64,000 bases of DNA from Pontederia crassipes (GCA_030549335.1 CM060188.1:45783696-45847695), one strand, 5' to 3'. Positions 47,575 through 61,140 are shown, counted from the stretch's first letter. Numbers and translations are program-made. Notes: generated from the sequence alone by a model not told the origin.

Positions 47575-49815
47575 ACATAGGCATTGCCTTAGCTACTTGA
47601 CAAGTAGACTTATAGTGACCAGTTTTGCCATATCCTCTTCTTAACCTCTGTTTGTGACATGGAAATTTCAATATCAGCTTTAATTCTTTGTATTCTTTTA
47701 GGTCTTCCTTTCGACTTCACACAAGTTGGATCGTTTACAATGACCTCTAATTCCTGAGAATTTAGATTTAAAGCCATTGGTGCAGTCACTAATTCACATG
47801 TACCCACAACTTTAAAAACTTCAAACTTTTCAAGAACCTCATTAAGAATAGACATTCCAAAATCTAGAAGAATATCAAAACGCAAACCAAAATTGTTAAC
47901 CCTCCATATATTCCTTCGTCAAGTCCACTTTCTTAGATTAGTCATGTCCTATTCATTTATGGAGATACTTGCATCGTTGTGAACTAGGCGGGCCTTTAAA
48001 TATCAAGCGTCAATCGTCCATCGGTGAAGAATATATTGTTCAGGTAAGTTTGTTATCCCTTTCTTATTGAGAATATGTAAGATATGGACACAAAGTACTC
48101 CTTGTTCAACCTTCTTACATGAACAAGTTGTTGAAACTTTTTCAAGTTTGCTAAATTTCACAAAGTTTTCTTGGTTGTCAATCTCCATTGAGTACACAGT
48201 TTACAACTTGACAAGAAGCTTTCATTTTTTTTTTGTGCTGAAAATCATTGATAGCTTTGAACGCTTTTTGGAATACGAAAAATATCCTTTATGTATAAAC
48301 CATTCCTGCATGGGCTTCTAACAATTTTTTTAATGTAAGGCAAGGGTGGATTTGAGATTTTTGAAATCTTCACATTTTTCTACTTTGCGACGATAATGAA
48401 GGGCTTTATCATATTGCACCACAAACTCTATTAAAGAGGTGTGAGAATTTACAAAACCATAAAAAAAAGAATTAGTCCTTTTAGATCTTTGTGAAGATGA
48501 CATGCCTGCAAAGAAAATATCACTAAAATAAATGGAAATCCAAAACTGTCGCTTATGAAACATATTTTCTGCCTAGTGATCATTTGGTATGGCATAAGCC
48601 TGTTTCAATTCTGCCCATTTTTTTTGCATTCTTTAATGGTAGATGATTCATATATCAATTTCTTAAAGTCCTTCATGAAGTTACCATGTAAAGATAGTTT
48701 GCATGTGTTAATCAACACAATTTTTTAAGATATGCCAAAATCTCTGCCTAGTATTTGGAAAAACATTACGAATAACATTTCCCATGACAATATCTTGATT
48801 TGTAATAATACATATTAGTTCCTTACCTCTCATACATTCTAACCAAATCTCGAATAGCCAAATAAATGTATCTTTCGTCTCATTAGCAAGCAGAGTACAT
48901 CCAAATATAATAAATTTTTTGTAGTGATTAACTCCCGCAAAAGGTGCGAATGGCATGCAAAACTTATTAGTTCTATATGTGGTGTCAAAAACCACAACGT
49001 CTTCAAACGTGGAGTAATTGTTTCATCCATTGTCATTTCGAAACAAAAGCTGACATCGTCAACTTTCTTTTGCTTGAAATAAGCAATCACACTCTTGCAT
49101 TTTTTAACAATGTTATTCTGTCTTTTTGCATTCAAATGGTTTATGTAGTCCTGCATTGTAACTTATGGAACAACTAAAAAATTAAGAACTTTGGCAATAT
49201 TAAAAGGATGCATCCCTACTCCATGAAGTTGTGTAATAAGATTTCTAGATGTATCACATAGATTAATAGGTGATCGTATTCATCCAACCTTCAAAAGAGT
49301 GGCTAACAAATGGTTATGTTCTTCGTGAAACCTTTTCACGGCCCACTTTTTTCTTGTGTTTCACAAATAAATAAGTGTGCTTCACAGCCAATCCTTACTT
49401 CCCTCCTCTGTTTCACATCCTTTCAATCATTTCGATTAAGATCCTTATGAGCTTCCTTGGAGCAAACAAATATTCTACTAGAAAACTTCCTTTTTGCATT
49501 TCCTGCATTTGCCTTTAGGAAAATAGACTTTCGTATGGAAAAACCGATGGTTCTAGCATATAAATTATAAAATTTGTATGAATCTTCATCTGATTCAAAT
49601 ATCATTCCAATGAATGATCTAACATCAACACCATGTTGTTCTTGGTAAAATCTACTCTATCTTGTATTGTATTATTACTGACATCTTCAATATCATGAGT
49701 TAGATTAGTTTCATCTTGGTGGCATCCTGTATCATTGCTCATGTCTGATGATAGTGAGAAAAAAAAATCAGACTGCAATATTAAATAGTTAGGAAAAAAC
49801 AAAGAAAGGAAATAC
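47575..49815 (-). pseudogene. Decayed FAR1/MULE transposase
   Basis: The minus strand, in shifting frames, shows the full FAR1-type order. An acidic N-terminal region is followed by the FAR1 DNA-binding domain (IGMIFESDEDSYKFYNLYAR, GFSIRKS, FVCSKE; 49630-49430). The MULE catalytic domain follows (VFDTTYRTNKFCMPFAPFAG, LFGYSRFG/WLFEIWLECM, NQDIVMGNVIRNVFPNTRQR; 48995-48715), with its first Asp in FDTTY and second in NQD. Next is the SWIM zinc finger CSCKKVEQGVLCVH (48140-48080). A tail GRPKRIQRIK and a CCHC-like GKTGHYKSTCQ (about 47620) end it. At least three frameshifts and several stops (for example after LNRND near 49423) make it non-functional. FAR1 domestication gave the FHY3/FAR1 light-signalling factors, but the long TIRs show this is a transposon copy. 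Confidence 0.85.
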
Positions 49816-50089
49816 AATCAACGGCTATGACATAATAACATGCATAAATAATGGGCTCACACATTCAACTTATTATGAAATAACAAACCTATCTTTCGAA
49901 GGAAAAAGATATACTACAACATCAAAAGAAACATAATAAACTACAATATCGAAAGAAACATAATAAGTATCAGCCAACAGTGCAACATTAAACCAACATA
50001 AGTTTTATGTCCACTTTGTTCTAACATATGCAGAGATCTATTGCAAAAAAAAATAGAGAAACAAATGAAAAGAAACAAGAGACAAGAGG

Positions 50090-50644
50090 AGATTACTTGG
50101 GGCCAAGCAAAAAAACTGGATGGAAGAGAGTTCTAACAGCACCAATGTAGAAGTCACACCAAGCGCTCGACTGGCAGCACCAATGGAAAAGTCAGCTCTC
50201 GACTCACAGTAGAGAGAAAGAGGAATTAGAATGCAAAGGGGGGTGGGAGGAAGGGATGGACGACGTACCTTTTATTTTCTAGCACCACCCAATGGATGCA
50301 ACAATAGGGAAAGAAGCAACAACACAGGACAAGGGACTGGAAGCAGCAGCATAGGGGGTTTCTTCAACGTCACGAGACACTAGGGTTTCTTCAAGCATAG
50401 AGAAAGAAGCAGGGGGCTGGGAGGGGGCTGTTCCCGATCTATTCACCTGCTTTCTTTGTTGATCGATATCTGCCAGGCATAGAGAGAGAAGCAGGGGAAG
50501 GGTTGGTTCCTGATCTTTTTTTTTATCAAGATCTGCCCTAAGGTCCTTTCCAATGAATCGCTCACAGAGGGATTGAAATCCACACGTCCAGATCGAACGG
50601 TCGAAATGCTGGGATTGCAGGGTGCATACACAAATAATATACCT
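50090..50644 (-). repeat. Right terminal inverted repeat of the Mutator-like element
   Basis: Reverse complement partner of 44976-45476. It is slightly longer because of internal insertions, including a local duplication of CTGCTTCTyTCTCTATGC. Confidence 0.8.
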
Positions 50645-50655
50645 ATATATATATG

Positions 50656-52430
50656 TGTGTGTATGTGTTTATAATAAAGTTGTAACAATCACAACTTTCA
50701 TAAAAAATTTAAAACTTGAATTTTGTTGACGTCAGCCAAAATAGGTAACCGTTCCACAGAACAGGTGCCGAAAATCGCAACTGACATGAAAATAGTTGAT
50801 CGCTCCACCGATAGATCGAAACTCATATCAAGTGCCCGGTGGCTAAATGACAGAATTTGAAATGAAGATCAATTATATTTTTTTTACTATAATGGTCCGA
50901 ATTTGGAGTAACTCTCCTTACCTACGATCTTAGGGAGTTATGGACGAGATCCCCCACACCCTACCCCTTTTTGAATTCTCTCCTACCCATTTTCTCTGCT
51001 CTCTCTCATTCTATCTCTCCACCATTTTTCTGGTGCTTCTCTTCCTTTTGGTCTTGACCAGAGGGCTTAGAGGAGACATTTGCAAGTGCAATTCACAAGG
51101 AGAACTAGGGAGGAAGGAGGAGAAGAGGTTAGGGTCGACCAAGTGCAAGAAGAATCAAATAAAATGACAAAAAGATGTGTTTTGGGGATTAGGTCATGGG
51201 TAGATTTTATGAGGGATTTGCATGTTTTAAGGACTGTGTTAGGCTTATGATCCATGCTAGTGTGAGTAGTAATCATGCCTTATTATTTTTTGGAGATATA
51301 TGATATGATTTCTCTAATTTGTTGTTATGGTCGAATGATGTAGGTTAGATCATATGACATGTTCTACTTAAAGGTTGATAGGAGTATTTATATATGTTTT
51401 AGGTAGTGAATGTTTTAGGTAGTGAGAAGATGGATTCCTGTAAAAGACCATGATATGGCATATGAAATTAAGCTTATTGTGATGCATGAATACAGTAGGA
51501 TTTTTTAATCGATTTTGATACCATCGTGCATGACGAAAATGATATGATTGTGACAAGATTTGTCCTATGAATCATGTTATTTGTTAGGAATAAGTTTGCA
51601 TATGTTTATATTTATGTTTTGGATGAATAATTGGAAACATAATGACATAAGGTTCTATTAATGGTTAATTGAGCCTCGGATCAGATGTTCAATTCTTCTC
51701 GATTGAAGATAGCGACACTCAAATCAAATGAGTGATCCATGAATTGAACGCTCAGTCTAAAATGTCGAGACGTAAACATGATCAAATAGTTGACTAGGAT
51801 GCCTTTACGGTCGACCGAGAATTATGGACTCGGAAAAGGTTTCATGCCCTAGATAGATCGAATGATTGCTCAAAATTTTGGATGCTTGAAACTCTCGGCC
51901 GAGAGTTTGCAGTTTTGCCCAAGGGATATTAACGATTCGACTATCGCGCATTTGATCCGTACTCGACCCCCGGAAAGACCGATCGATGAACCCAAACATA
52001 GTAGACAATCATTGAAGTCATGACAGACCAGACACCCATCCCTACCCAACGATGATCGAAGAATCCTGATGAAATGGGTGTCCACTCCACCTAGCGAACG
52101 ATCGACAAATCATGACAAAATGGATGACCGCTCGAATTAGCGGGCATTTGATTCATGGACAAAGGATGAATATGGCTTTAATTAACAATTATGATTTAAT
52201 TAGTTTCTGTCCATCTGATTGTCGTTACTGATCCCTCATAAACATATGACTCTTTAATGCTTTGATTGATCCATATGATCAAAAGATAAGTTGATAGTTA
52301 AGAAGATAAAAGATAAAAATCTAAATTTATCACTTGCCTACATAAATGAAAGGTTATCGGTCTTGTGTGAGACATCTCCAGTGGAGATTATAAACCTTGT
52401 GTGAGACACTCCACGTTCTTTAAGGATGCT
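50656..52430. other. Interior of the CACTA-like element, no gene recognised
   Basis: Low-complexity and moderately AT-rich DNA. Short ORFs (for example 50940-51167) have no recognisable domain. A GGTCGACCGAGA / CTCGGCCGAGAG-rich stretch lies at 51800-52140. Confidence 0.4.
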
Positions 52431-53029
52431 ATCAGCCTTATGTACGAGATTTGGCTGCCGCGGCGAGCAGATTAGTCCGCCGCCGCGGCCGGATCTAGCC
52501 GCCGCGGTGGCCAAATCGAACCGCGCGTGGCGGCTTGATTTGGTGGCCACGGCGGGCGGATCAGTCCACCGTGGTCGGATCTGGCCTCTGCCGCAATAGA
52601 TCAGTCCGCCGCGGTGGGCGGATCAGTCCGCCACGGCCGGATCAAACCGTCGCGGCCGGATCGAACCGCCGCAGTCGGATCTGGCCGCCGCGGCGGGCGC
52701 ATTGAGAGAGGGCGGAGGGCGGAGGCAAATAATGAGGCAGCAACCTACGGCCGGGGAGCCTACCTGCACCGGAGACGGAGGATGCGGCGGCTGGTCGAGC
52801 TGTTGGCGGTGGCGGGACGCAATGCGGGCGGCGGCGGGATGCAATGCGGGCGGCGGCGGGACCTAATGCGGGCGGTGGACGGTCTCCCTCACAGCAGCCG
52901 GCTGCCGATGGTCCAGGTGGCCGACGTTTGGCCATGCACGGACGTTCTTGAGAGGTCGCCGGCATATAGGATTTTGTCGCTCGCGTAAAAAAGAAAGAGA
53001 GCGAAACCGAAATAGAGACCGTGGGGTCG

Positions 53030-53684
53030 AGTATTCATATAATCGATTTCCGACGGTTCCATTTCCGACGGTTGGAACCGTCGGAAAGATGATAAATATA
53101 ATAAAATATTAATTCAAACGCAGACGGTCAAACCCGTTGGACGAACCGTTGAAACATAACCGTCGCAACTATATAACAATTGAAAGAGAATTATATAATT
53201 TATAAATATTCTCTATCGACGGTCCAAACCGTCGAAAAAAATTTAAAAAACTATGATCAGTTAACATTTCGACGGTTCCGACCGTCGAAATATCGACGAT
53301 TCCGTGGAACGTCGTAACTTTCGACGGCCGAAACCATCGAAAATAATAACGGATTAACGTTAAGATATTTTGACGGCTAAGACCGCGTGAACTTTCGACG
53401 GATACGTGAACCGTTGAAACTTTCGACGGTCTGAACTGTCGAAAGACAAGCATCTTCGTTGGCCACCCGGTTTTCGCATTTTCGATGGTTATGATCATCA
53501 GTTTTTCGACGAAAATTTTTGACGAATTTGTAACCGTCGTAAGTTCAGACGGCTAGAACCTCGAAAAGTTATCCGACGATAATTTCGATGGATAAGTTTA
53601 TCCGCCGAAAAAGTCATCCGTATTGCCGACGGATTCACGCCCGTCACAAAAAAATCGTCGGAAATCGGCGATTTTCTTCTAGTG
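53030..53684 (+). repeat. CACTA 3' subterminal repeat array and TAGTG terminus
   Basis: Around twenty TTTCGACGG / CCGTCGAAA motifs occur as direct and inverted copies, many forming short hairpins (for example TTTCGACGGTCTGAAC..GTCGAAAG). They end at TTCTTCTAGTG (53674-53684). The array is 585 bp from the CYCD start codon. Confidence 0.75.
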
Positions 53685-54268
53685 GTAGCTACACGCTCGT
53701 GTATTTATATGATACCCCTAAAAATAGAAAACTCTTCCAAACTAAAGAATGTAAAGAATGAATAATGAAAATAGAAGGATTATGTCCTTCTATTAAAAAA
53801 GTTCTGGATGATTATCGACTTGCTAGTTATCCTTCAATTAAAAGAATCTTGACAAAAAAGAAATATTCTACACCTTAATTTAGCTTTATATAGTTATTTT
53901 GTTCTCCTATTATCATTATATATATTGTTCCCAATTGACATTGGTACGAAAGTTCAAGTTCAGATCCTTTAATTAACCATTATGAATATACTACCCAACA
54001 ATTATTTATTTCATTGTTTTTTTTTCCATAATCAATATCTTTTAGCCATTTACTACTCTCCTATATATTATCAAATCGGCGACACACTCAGACAATCATC
54101 TCCCCTTACACTTACACGGTTACACCTTTCCTTTCTCTCTGAAACCAGCCGTCAAAAAGTCCTCGCACACTACTAAACTCTTCCTCCTCCTCCTCCTCCT
54201 CCTCCTCCGACGTCGATGCCCAAACCCCCGTTTCCCCCAACCGGAAAACGGCCGCTCTCTTGCCTCTC
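53685..54268 (+). promoter_or_regulatory. Promoter and leader of the D-type cyclin gene
   Basis: About 580 bp separate the transposon terminus from the start codon. A TATA-like CTATATATTA at 54061-54070 suggests transcription from about 54095. The leader carries a (CTC)n run at about 54181-54207. No E2F-type TTTSSCGC site was recognised. Confidence 0.5.
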
Positions 54269-56062
54269 ATGGCACTCTCGCCGGAACTCCTCTCCGCCTC
54301 CTCCAACCTCTTCTGCGCCGAGGACCTCGACGACCACGCCTCCGGGGACCAGGACACCGGCGCCGATGGGCATGCCTGGGTCGACGAATGGGTTCCGCCG
54401 TCCGCCGCAGGCGACGCCGATGGCCGTCCATTGGCCACCATGCTCGCGTCCGAGTCCGACCACGTCCCCGGCCCGGACTACGTTTGCCGTCTCCACTCCC
54501 AGGCGCTCGATGCCACCGCCCGCCACGACGCCATCAATTGGATTCTTAAGGCGAGTGGAATTTTTTTTATTTGTGCTCCGTTCCTGATGGTGAGACCTCT
54601 GTTTTTGCGTTATGAGTCATTCCGTGAGTTGATCAGGTGAACGAGTTCTACCGATTTGGGCCGGCGACGGCGTACCTTGCCGTCAACTATCTCGACCGTT
54701 TCCTCTCCTGCCACTCCCTTCCGGTGAGCTCGTCGTGCTGCGCATCAAACAGCGACGTAAACAAAAATGGTTCATTTTTTTTCTTCTTCATTTTCTGGCG
54801 ATCAACATTTGCTTTTGCCTTTGCGTGCCGCAGAACGACGGGAGGTGGCCGATGCAGCTGCTATCGGTAGCGTGCGTGTCCGTGGCGGCAAAGATGGAGG
54901 AGACGCACGTCCCCCTGTTGCTGAACCTGCAGATCCTCGACCCGCGCTTCGTGTTCGAGCCTCGAACCGTCTGTCGCATGGAGCTCCTCCTCATGCTCGC
55001 GCTCCGCTGGCGGATGCGCTCCGTCACCCCCTTCGACTTCCTGCCCCACCTCGCCGGCGCCCTCTTCTCCGCCTGCGGAATTTCCTCCGGAGCTCTCCTT
55101 GCCAGCGCCTCCCGTCTCATCCTCAGCACACACAGAGGTGGCAACATCCTTACTGGATGGTCGACTGCTTTATTGCATTGCCCCGATTTAACAACTCAAT
55201 TTATATCTATTAAACGTTCGATCTTTCAACATGACAGTGGTGGACTTCTTGGGGTACCGGCCGTCGGCGATCGCCGCTGCCGCCGTGCTCTGCGCGGCCG
55301 ACGAGATCAGCGTCGTCCAACCCAGCGACAGCGGCGACCTTTTCAGCTGCTGCCACGATTGGGTCAATAAGGTAATTTAAGGCGCCCTTAGATATCTCGG
55401 GGCTGTGGTTGCCGGAGGTGAACTAACTCACCCCGATAAGCAATTTTGAGGAAATAAAACTAAAAACAAAGAGACAAAGAGGGATGACCCGGTGGTGGTA
55501 GCTAAAAGTGCGTGAAGGTGACGGCACCGCAGAATGGCCAGACGTTTTTTTTTTTTACTTTATAGCGGTCAATTCGGACGGTAAATATTTTTTACCAAGT
55601 GGCCGATAGCCGCGAGATCGAGACGTGCCTTCTCTCTTTTCTACCCCATCAATTTATTTTATCTAGAAAAATAAATTTACATAAATAATATTTTGACTTA
55701 CTCCGAGGCATCTGCAGGAGGCGGTGAGTCGGTGTCGCCAGCTCATGGATCAGTACCTCATGGACACGTGTCCTTCAGCCGCGGCGAGACGATCGAAGCC
55801 GCCGACTGCCCTTCCCAGTCCACCGCCGGCGAACGCCCCGCCGAGCCCCGTCGGCGTCCTGGACGCCGCCGCCTGCGCCAGTTGTGACTCCTCTGCCTTC
55901 CGGTGGCCTTTGGAAGAGGCATCCGAGCCCGAGCCGCCGCGCCCGGCGAAGCGCCGCCGCCTCGGCCAGCGACGTTGTGTACAGATGGTAAAAGAGGAGG
56001 ATGATGATATTGCTACCACCGCTGGTACTGCTACTGCCACTGCCGTGGATGATAAATATTAA
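54269..56062 (+). CDS. CYCD1: D-type cyclin, CYCD1-like, five exons
   Basis: Exons are 54269-54550, 54637-54723, 54834-55137, 55238-55371 and 55718-56062, giving 383 residues. D-cyclins activate CDKA at G1/S and bind the retinoblastoma-related protein. The LxCxE site is LFCAE at residues 14-18. The cyclin box begins around VPGPDYVCRLHSQ. It includes the conserved LDATARHDAINWILKVNEFY, LAVNYLDRFLS, WPMQLLSVACVSVAAKMEE, PRTVCRMELLLMLALRWRMR and SVTPFDF, then the C-terminal fold STHRVVDFLGYRPSAIAAAA. These motifs fit the CYCD1 group best. The C-terminus has a basic KRRR (347-350) as a possible nuclear signal and no obvious PEST core beyond Pro/Ser-rich segments. Intron 1 starts AAG|GCGAGT, a GC-AG intron, because the conserved WILK|V junction demands this boundary. 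The other introns are GT-AG. The ATG chosen is the first in frame. Confidence 0.9.
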
Positions 56063-56369
56063 ATATCTTATTATTGTCCGCTTATTATATCATATATATT
56101 ATTTTTAATTAATATATCTCTTACAATATATCTGTTTTTTGTTATCAATTAAGTCATCTTTTATTTTAATCCTTGGCATCATGTTTTCTTCGCTATGTTG
56201 CCAACTTTGTTTGGGCAACTGATTAAATATCGATGAGAAGCACTTTAATAAATTATTGCTATTAGTATTATTAAATTAAATGAATGTTTTTATTTTTTAT
56301 TTATCGGGGATGTGGACTTGGTGGGAACAATGTGAAAAAAAAAAGGATTGGCGCGCAACATATTTGTGT
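56063..56369. other. 3' flank of the cyclin gene
   Basis: AT-rich, with AATTAAT runs; no gene. Confidence 0.5.
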
Positions 56370-56870
56370 TTCCTAATTCCCGGTAGGCACCCTGACCCAC
56401 ACGGTTAAGTCCAATGAAAGTACGACACGTGGTCCCATAGGGGAGCCGGGCACGCCTCCTCTGTCGATTCACGCGCGCGTTGGGACCCACGTGGACTTCG
56501 GCGACGCCACGTGCCTCCCGTTTTCTGACGCGGGTGTCACCACTTTTCTTTTTTTTTATTTGTGCTCTCTGGGGCCGTTAGATGTCGTCGGGAATCGTAA
56601 ATGATCACATCATCCTGGCCGTTCGATCGTGTCACTATTGCTGGTGCCAGGTCCCGAGTCGTACAAAACCGACAGCTAAGAAAGGAAATATCTAGACCGT
56701 CCGCTTAAGGAATCAAACGGCTGTTGATCCGGCTGGCCATGCGAGCTTGCGAGCTGGCGTGGCGGGAAATAACAGCTTCGTCCTACCGGACCGCTACTGC
56801 TCACCCACGTAACGGCGTACGCATGCGCATTGTTCCAGAAAGAGCCATCGGTTCCCGCTAGAATTTCGAA
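56370..56870. promoter_or_regulatory. GC-rich patch with three G-boxes and TCP-type sites
   Basis: CACGTG occurs at 56426-56431, 56488-56493 and 56508-56513. GTGGTCCC (56429-56436) and GGACCCAC (56483-56490) fit TCP binding consensus forms and overlap two of the G-boxes. The patch is CpG-rich in otherwise AT-rich DNA and has no supported ORF or neighbouring gene start. Confidence 0.45.
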
Positions 56871-58653
<1,783 letters not shown>

Positions 58654-58845
58654 TTGACGGCTGGGTGGTGTGTGTGCCAAAAAATTTGAGATAGTTTTAT
58701 ATGGAGCTCCTTCCTTTCAAAGGAACTTTACAATTTATACGTTTCAAAGGTTTAAAATTGATTGTTGAGGACTTTCTTTAGATTTAATTAATTTCCTATG
58801 ATGAAAGGTTGAAAATTAAACGTGGCAGGTTTTAAAAAAATTTGG

Positions 58846-59340
58846 AAGAAAAATTACATCGAATGTCCTTTATCTTTTAACTCATTACACCGAATACCCT
58901 TTTCACAGTCGATCGCTCATTTTTCGATCGCATAGCTGACGCGGCATTTTCTCTCCTCTCCACATAAGTATCCCCCCTCTTTTTCTCCGTAGCATTTTTT
59001 ATTTTTTATTTTTTATTTTATTTGTTAATGTTATCACGTCAGTAAATATCCTCCTTTTTTTTATGACGTGTGCCCCTTCCTTCTCTCAGTGGTATTTTTA
59101 TTTTTAAATTTTTATTTTTATTTACTAATATTATCACGTTAGTAAATATTTATGTGGAGAAAAGAGAAGAAGCCACATTAGTGCCACATCAGTTATGCGA
59201 CCGAAAAATGAGTGATCAGAGGTGAAAAAGACATCTAGTGCATTGAGTTAAAAATAGATGGCAGTGTTGTTACAAAGTAAAGTTAGAGGGTAATACTAAG
59301 CAAACGATTAAAGTTAAAAAATATTTAACGTAATTTATTC
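58846..59340. mobile_element. Fold-back/MITE-like element, about 0.5 kb
   Basis: The left arm (about 58846-59040) and right arm (about 59130-59340) are imperfect inverted repeats. Matching blocks include GATCGCTCATTTTTCGATCG (left) against the reverse of CGACCGAAAAATGAGTGATC (right). Others are TCTCCACATAA, TTATCACGTCAGTAAATAT and TCTTTTAACTCA. Outer edges are approximate and no target duplication was recognised. Confidence 0.6.
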
Positions 59341-61140
59341 TTCTCAACCATCATTAATTGATTAATGTTTAACAAAAAATGTGAATAATAAGTAAAAAAA
59401 GTTTGTAAACTTATATTTTTCAACGTATTTGTTTGGTAACCAAGTTACACCATGAATTCTATTTGTTTAATTTATGTTTTATTTTTTGACAAGGATGAAT
59501 GGACCTCAATTAGACCCATTAATGGGCTGTTGAATGGGTCTACTGGATTATATGTTGCCTGCCGTGCACTTTTTCTTTCTTTTATTCTTTCTTTTCTTTT
59601 ATTTTTGTCGATAATATTTCACGGCAGGTTTTTTTTTTCTTGTTTTGTGGATCTACCCTTTATCAAAGGAAGATAAAAAAAACCATATGAAAATGAGCCC
59701 AATCAAAAAGCAAATTCTTAGAAGGGATCAAGTATGCAATAGGAGAACTTGTAAGAAACAAGATAAAACACAAGTCTCATCCTCACAGAACTCAAGTAAG
59801 TATGCAATATCATCAAGCGTTTAGTAGAACAAAAAATTAGTATCATCATGGTGAAATTCTATAATTTTATAGGATAAGAAAAGAGGAATGCACTTTCATC
59901 AATTGAAATTGAATCACAAGTTCAAGCACATATTCAAATTGGAAATTGAATCAGTTATACGACCATGTAAGTTCTTTATAACATTGGCATTGTTTTTCTT
60001 TTTTCAAAAAATGCTAGAGGTGCATACAAGTCTTGTTCCAACAAGTTACTTACAATTGCCAATGGTCACAAGAAAGATGAGATCAACAAAAATATAGATG
60101 CCATCCAATACCAGAACACTTCAATGAAGTAAAATTGCAAGTGTAATTTTATGTCGTATGTTCGGATAGGTTTCTCCAGTTTACTAATTTTTTATGCTAT
60201 GGGTATGAAAATGAATTTGAAGAGATAAGTTTTATATATAAAAAGAGATGAGAGAAATAGATTTGCACATGATGATTAATAGCGAATTTATCGATCCATA
60301 AAGTGGACTCTTTGTGTGTTAATTTTATCCATTGAAGTCATCCAATGTGTTAGAAATTTTTGTTGCATTTTATTTATTCACATTGATTAAACCGTTTAAG
60401 AGTAAACACAAATGCCTTGCCTAAGAAGGAACTCAAATTATATTTGCTCCATTTTATCTTGAGTAGCAAATAGTATCCATTTTATCTAAGAGTAATTCAT
60501 CTTTTATTTGTGGGTACTTTTTACTAGTTTTTTCATTGTCAAGATTCTGAAGGTGGTAACATTTATATGAATCTTATCGTCTCATTGTTAAGTTTCAACA
60601 TCATGAAATGCATTGTTGAAGCTAATTCTTTGTTTATGCACACAATATTTCATAATTATAAATTATGCCTATTTATTAAAACTTATGTTCCTTGCTAATT
60701 CTTTGTTTATGCCATATTAGAAAAAGATCTGTCACAGACGTGCTCTACAAATGTCATTTCTGCATAATCATACATTTAATTAACATATTAAGTTAATTTG
60801 GATGTTCATTTAGTGATATTTGTATATAGTAATTAATATTTCAATTAGTGCATAATAATTACTTAATTATCGATAAACTTTATAAAGTAATTACATATGG
60901 TTATTAGGAATAAATTACAAAATTTATAAATATTATAATATATATTTAAATAAGATTAAGTAAGTGTAATTAGAATTAAAATACTTAGTTATGATAAAAA
61001 AATATGATTGGTCATCATTTAAGTTCCAAATAGTTGAAGCAGACAGGTGAACAGGGATATTTTTCTAAACCGCCTTATGTCATCAGAAAATTCTGCAAAA
61101 AATATGTAAACCACTTAACATTATCTATTCACCTTAGAAA
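59341..61140. other. AT-rich intergenic DNA
   Basis: No gene, LTR or TIR pair was recognised. Confidence 0.45.

Larger units (their letters stand above)
44976..50644 (-). mobile_element. Mutator-like (FAR1-type) transposon with ~0.5-kb TIRs
   Basis: The left arm (44976-45476) and right arm (50090-50644) are inverted repeats. Both begin AGGTATATTA and share TTTGTGTATGCACCCT, GATTCATTGGAAAGGACCTT, CAACAAAGAAAGCAGGTG and GCTTGGCCCC, with indels. Immediately outside are TATATATATG (left, 44966-44975) and ATATATATATG (right, 50645-50655). These fit a 10-bp duplication but are low-complexity. The element holds a decayed FAR1-type transposase on the minus strand and a GRF zinc-finger ORF on the plus strand, arranged tail to tail. 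Tandem repeats at 46793-46940 and 47068-47190 separate the two. It sits inside the CACTA-like element, so it arrived later. Confidence 0.82.
42976..53684 (+). mobile_element. Large CACTA-like element hosting a nested Mutator-like element
   Basis: The left end is CACTACAAAAAAAATGG followed by TTTTTCGATGGAC and GACGAA/TCGACGG repeats. A GC-rich block of GCCGATCTGGCCGACTG-type repeats (43140-43660) then follows. The right side mirrors this: a GC-rich GCCGCCGCGG block (52440-52900), then a dense array of TTTCGACGG/CCGTCGAAA motifs (53040-53670), ending TTTTCTTCTAGTG. Reversed, the right terminus begins CACTAGAAGAAAATCG, close to the left terminus and to the element at 1727-3267. No CACTA transposase was found. 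Removing the nested element leaves about 5 kb, so it looks non-autonomous. The adjacent trinucleotides (ATT left, GTA right) do not match, so the two ends could belong to different copies. Confidence 0.6.

Noticed and set aside
47575-49815. A functional FHY3/FAR1-type host regulator
   Set aside because: Frameshifts and stops break the frame, and it is flanked by long transposon TIRs.
54173-54526. Antisense ORFs over the first cyclin exon
   Set aside because: Shadows of the GC-rich CYCD exon and the CTC repeat in the leader.
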